A DNA stretch of 64,000 nucleotides from Symploca sp. SIO3C6 (GTDB lineage: Bacteria > Cyanobacteriota > Cyanobacteriia > Cyanobacteriales > Coleofasciculaceae). The DNA lies in contig JAAHHJ010000018.1 in the NCBI GenBank assembly GCA_010692425.1, positions 86,935 to 150,934 on the forward strand, in the 5' to 3' direction. The notes beneath the pieces were generated by a model. That model was given only the letters and a program-made list of their open reading frames with translations, ran no database searches and had not been told where the DNA came from. Shown here piece after piece: positions 61,801 to 64,000 of this stretch (positions within the stretch are counted from its first letter, which is position 1; each line of letters opens with the position of its first letter). The translations under genes and the position numbers were made by a program.

Positions 61801-62491
61801 TACTACGAACAAAGACTCATTTGCCACGCAGTTAGAGCAGTTGCAAAAGCAAATCAAGAATGGTCAGAAACGCCTTCAGGCAATGGAACCAGTTAACATG
61901 CTAGCCTTAGAGGAATACGACCGCACCCAAACCAGGCTGCAAGAACTTTCTGAGAAACTATCAACTCTAGAAGCAGAGCGCACTGAACTACTCCTGAGAG
62001 TTGAGAACTTTACCACCTTGAGGTTCCAAGCTTTCAAAGAAGCTTTTGATGCGATTAACCACAACTTTCAATCTATTTTTGCTGAACTCTCCGACGGCGA
62101 TGGTTGCTTGCAACTTGATGATCCAGAAGATCCTTTTGCTGGTGGACTTAACCTCGTGGCTCACCCCAAAGGTAAACCAGTACAGCGACTGGCATCAATG
62201 TCAGGGGGAGAAAAATCCCTTACTGCCCTCAGCTTTATCTTTGCCCTCCAGCGCTATCGTCCTTCGCCATTTTATGCCTTTGATGAAGTTGATATGTTCC
62301 TAGACGGGGCAAACGTCGAGCGATTAGCTAAAATGATTAAGCAGCAGGCTAATCTGGCTCAGTTTATCGTTGTCAGTCTGCGTAGACCAATGATTGAGTC
62401 TTCAGAGCGCACCATCGGTGTTACTCAAGCTAGGGGAGCTTACACTCAGGTTTTGGGGTTGAAATTACCGCCCAAAAAGGCGGTTCGGTAG
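58802..62491 (+). CDS. smc: Chromosome segregation protein SMC
   Basis: 1229 residues from the ATG at 58802 (a GTG two codons upstream, 58796, is possible). This condensin ATPase organises and segregates the chromosome. Walker A is GPNGSGKSNIL near residue 30. Two long glutamine-rich coiled coils (about 170-520 and 680-1030) surround the hinge (about 530-660: YATKVILEAGIEGVCGLVAQLGKVEPRY, GAMTGGSRI). The C-terminal head has the signature LASMSGGEKSLTALSFIFALQRY and Walker B FYAFDEVDMFLDGANV. The length and every ATPase motif are normal. No scpA/scpB are in the window. Confidence 0.96.
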   Translation: MVHIKRVELTNFKSFGGTTQVPLLPGFTVISGPNGSGKSNILDALLFCLGIASSKGMRAERLPDLVNHNNKERRGTVEARVTVSFDLSDFSDNQELEVNLEAGEQTEQGKQDSHLAEWSVTRRLRVTKQGTYTSTYYINGEVCTQTELHEQLNNLRVYPEGYNVVLQGDVTGIITMKPRERREIIDELAGVAAFDRKITQTKETLAQVKEREERCHILEQELIIQRDRLAADRSKAEKYQKLKAEIQEKQQWETVLKWHLLQQQELKLRQEIEAGQIQAKQLNEQLNQLKTQIQQATTELDQLNTRVKALGEEEQLAVASTLATQKAQQHQLQNRQQELEQNLQQTEVNLKRIQEEIQTQEQTLKQLIEEKHHLETQKLASSRTAREQAQVALEQSRQEASAIAWASEAWVQQQTALTKQIETLLKKINPQRTEQAQLQERQNQLTRVIEEQTQLLEKLEPENAAKQAQVEELEAQLSTSSQHIQTLAQSLAVAEQELQTHQQTQKRLLSQQREKQRQLDKLEAQAQAQQESLGTYATKVILEAGIEGVCGLVAQLGKVEPRYQLALEIAAGVRLGNLVVENDRVAAAGIELLKQKRAGRATFLPLNKIRATRLPDNTALRYAQGFIDYAVNLIDYEASYEKVFAYVFGSTAVFATLDNARLYLGQCRIVTLEGEILESSGAMTGGSRIQRSGLHFGTSDATESNEIKLLSNRLQEIEQILERCGELITQESAGAKQITQELTEAKAHAKETQLRLEQLHKEIENLRANQEQTNTLFLKNTKELTAATERLQILDQELPVGEDQLTQLRQQLAQLEQSQTPSEWQQIQKVIKANEAQLHECEQALQTVEKQLIALENQQQSLGDKISVGYRQIAEYQTQQQSLQEQQSANSSQLLVVREEITKTQASLTALEQKLGEVKQERNLAETKLRQLQEQYQQQSWQWQKLEETQGGRQEELVALQTQLQVQQAELPDPLPEVPILVKLELTESEHSASEGTKVPTTNKDSFATQLEQLQKQIKNGQKRLQAMEPVNMLALEEYDRTQTRLQELSEKLSTLEAERTELLLRVENFTTLRFQAFKEAFDAINHNFQSIFAELSDGDGCLQLDDPEDPFAGGLNLVAHPKGKPVQRLASMSGGEKSLTALSFIFALQRYRPSPFYAFDEVDMFLDGANVERLAKMIKQQANLAQFIVVSLRRPMIESSERTIGVTQARGAYTQVLGLKLPPKKAVR

Positions 62492-62565
62492 ATTATTATC
62501 GAATTAATTAGAGTTGAATGTTATTTATATTCCAGCAGCAGTAAAGCTCAGGATTGCAAGATATA

Positions 62566-63591
62566 ATGGTAGATAGAATTAGTCAACGCTCTGATGTTAT
62601 CAATACTCAGGTGATTACTCGTAATAATGGTAAGCGCCTCGGAGTAGTTAAGGAAATCTTGGTTGATATTGATCGACGGGAAGTTGTAGCGCTGGGCCTG
62701 CGAGACAACCTGCTCTCAGTTGCTGGGATGCCAAAATACATGCTCCTGAGCAGCATTCAACAAGTTGGTGACGTCATCCTGGTGGAGGATGAAGATGTTA
62801 TTGAAGATATAGACATTGATGCCTACAGCAATCTGATCAACTCTGAAGTAATCACAGAAGTTGGTGAACTGCTCGGTAGAGTACGAGGCTTCAAGTTTAA
62901 TATGGAAGATGGTCAGGTTGCCTCCCTGATCGTTGCTTCTGTAGGCTTACCACAAATTCCTGATCAGGTTGTTAGTACCTATGAACTCCCAGTTGAAGAA
63001 ATCGTCAGCAGTGGTCCCAACCGTTTGATTGTGTTTGAATCAGCCCAAGACAGACTGGTACAATTAACGGTTGGTGTTTTGGAACGCCTAGGCATTGGCA
63101 GACCACCTTGGGAACGTGAAGAAGAGGAAGGGTATTATACCCCAACTGCTAGACCTGAGAACATGCTGGGAACAGGAATTCCCGTCAACACCCCAATTTC
63201 TCAAAGAGTCCCAGAAGCTATACCTGTGGAGGAATCCTGGGAGGAAGATTGGCGCGAACCTGCTCCTGAACCTCGACGCCGAAAAGCTGCCGAACCAGCT
63301 TACTATGAACAAGAGGAAGATAATTGGGGTGATGAATGGGTTGATGCACCTAGTAGAACAGTTAGATACGACGAACCAGCTCGTAGAGCGCAGCCCGAGC
63401 CTTATACAAAAGATTATGCAGACGATTACAATGATTACGAGGTTGAGGGTGATGCCTGGGATGATGAGCTAGAGCCAGAGCCTTACAAGGCACCGCGAGT
63501 CAATATTCCCGAGAAAACTAAGGCTCCAGAAAAACTCAATATTCCAGAAAAGACCAAGACCCCAGAATATGAAGAAGAGGCTGGTTATTGA
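62566..63591 (+). CDS. PRC-barrel domain protein with acidic, low-complexity C-terminus
   Basis: 341 residues from the ATG at 62566. Two PRC-barrel domains (about 1-75: DVINTQVITRNNGKRLGVVKEILVDIDRREVVALGL; about 80-170: LINSEVITEVGELLGRVRGFKFNMEDGQVASLIVASVGLP) are followed by about 150 residues rich in Glu, Asp, Arg, Pro and Tyr, which should be disordered. PRC-barrels occur in RNA-processing (RimM) and photosynthetic proteins. A role with the neighbouring smc (75 bases upstream, same strand) is possible but not shown. The ending IPEKTKAPEKLNIPEKTKTPEY is a small internal repeat. Confidence 0.8.
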   Translation: MVDRISQRSDVINTQVITRNNGKRLGVVKEILVDIDRREVVALGLRDNLLSVAGMPKYMLLSSIQQVGDVILVEDEDVIEDIDIDAYSNLINSEVITEVGELLGRVRGFKFNMEDGQVASLIVASVGLPQIPDQVVSTYELPVEEIVSSGPNRLIVFESAQDRLVQLTVGVLERLGIGRPPWEREEEEGYYTPTARPENMLGTGIPVNTPISQRVPEAIPVEESWEEDWREPAPEPRRRKAAEPAYYEQEEDNWGDEWVDAPSRTVRYDEPARRAQPEPYTKDYADDYNDYEVEGDAWDDELEPEPYKAPRVNIPEKTKAPEKLNIPEKTKTPEYEEEAGY

Positions 63592-64000
63592 GTTATCCAT
63601 AGCTAATCAATCACTCTTAACAATAGAGGAATTGGCAGAAATTATGTCAAAACTCTGCTGTGTTTTGAGTCAAATGAAAGAGGAAATAAAAAACCAAACT
63701 AACTATCATTGGCTACAGTTTGCTTAATTGAGTGAGGTTCTCCCCCGGTAAATCTTGGAGGTGCGCTTTCCACCTCCCCCAAACCGACACGTGGGTCGCA
63801 CCTCGATTATACCGGGGGCTTGGTCAAGATTACTCGCGAGAGCTAGCCCTCGGCATGGCTTCGCTTAACGTTGTAGGGTCTAAACTAGCGAAGCTGTCAC
63901 CAGGGGCAATCTAGCCCGAAACCCTTACCACACAAGCATTTCAGCATCAATATTTTCCCCTTAACTCCAAAGTCCTTCAAATCTAGCTGGCGAAAGCCGT
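63592..64000. other. Structured, probably transposon-derived right edge
   Basis: The last 409 bases contain no clear gene. 63742-63750 (CCCCCGGTA) pairs with 63810-63818 (TACCGGGGG), enclosing GGAGGTG/CACCTCC (63757-63763, 63771-63777) and CGAC/GTCG (63785-63788, 63795-63798). GAGGTGCG (63758-63765) can alternatively pair with CGCACCTC (63797-63804). On the minus strand a frame without start (63998-63897) ends with stop TGA and might be the tail of a gene lying beyond the window; on the plus strand a 60-codon frame (63732-63914) covers the stems and is not credible. A TnpB-type element end with its guide RNA is one possibility. Confidence 0.35.

Noticed and set aside
63732..63914. 60-codon plus-strand frame at the right edge
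   Set aside because: It covers nested RNA stems and shows no family; antisense frames are equally open.
1..64000. tRNA, rRNA, tmRNA or RNase P genes
   Set aside because: I looked in the spacers for T-loop and conserved core motifs and found none; a covariance search would be more reliable than my reading.

Overview
The window is chromosomal DNA of a cyanobacterium, most likely a filamentous, repeat-rich lineage of the Oscillatoria/Coleofasciculus type. Three lines of evidence support this. Many HIP1 octamers (gcgatcgc) are scattered through genes. Chlorophyll and tetrapyrrole genes are present: hemL at the left edge, acsF and ycf54, i.e. both known cyclase components. Typical cyanobacterial families also occur, including DUF3352, DUF2996, DUF3386, HisIE, a CofH homologue, an IcfG-type regulatory cluster and TPR, CHAT and NACHT-WD40 giants. 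I found no rRNA, tRNA, CRISPR array, prophage or intact insertion sequence. The species guess is inference.

Layout. 0-3 kb: the 5' part of hemL, hisIE, two small genes and two composite palindromic elements. 3-7.7 kb: a DUF4384-like protein followed by a TPR-CHAT protease-like protein. 7.7-12.7 kb (minus): DUF3352, cofH and a membrane glucosyltransferase-like gene. 13.1-15.8 kb: threonine synthase between two MoaD/ThiS-like sulfur-carrier genes, then DUF2996. 16.7-17.8 kb: acsF with a clear terminator. 19-27 kb (plus): nadA, nadB and a tightly packed run of a dimethylglycine methyltransferase-like gene, NADAR, a CmcI-like gene, GST, a glutamine amidotransferase, a plant-type nicotinamidase and an SDR. 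27-33 kb (mostly minus): an outer-membrane protein, an HD-GYP-like protein with an altered HD motif, hflX and a TPR protein. 33.5-36.2 kb: DUF167, pdxJ, ycf54 and two tandem paralogues of unknown function.

37-46.7 kb (plus): ABM monooxygenase, NTF2-like, CMD, DJ-1, AGE epimerase, STAS, glgX, STAS, GHKL kinase and SpoIIE phosphatase. From memory this matches the icfG/slr1852-slr1861 neighbourhood of Synechocystis 6803, which couples a partner-switching module to glycogen and carbon metabolism. 47-49.5 kb: hsp20, DUF3386 and aroE. 49.7-54.4 kb: a 1584-residue NACHT/pentapeptide/WD40 STAND protein. 54.6-63.6 kb: four-helix-bundle protein, surE, LpxB-related glycosyltransferase, PAS histidine kinase, smc and a PRC-barrel protein. 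The last 250 bases hold a strongly structured, probably transposon-derived segment.

The most unusual feature is how short tandem repeats interact with genes. A 7-bp family (TAATAAG and relatives) sits at the 3' ends of genes and supplies stop codons or C-terminal tails. An 8-bp purine-rich family (GGGGAGAT/GGAGACGC) lies inside the reading frames of both conflict-type genes (CHAT and NACHT) and at the end of cofH. Because 8 is not a multiple of 3, copy-number changes would shift the frame, so these tracts are candidate phase-variation switches.
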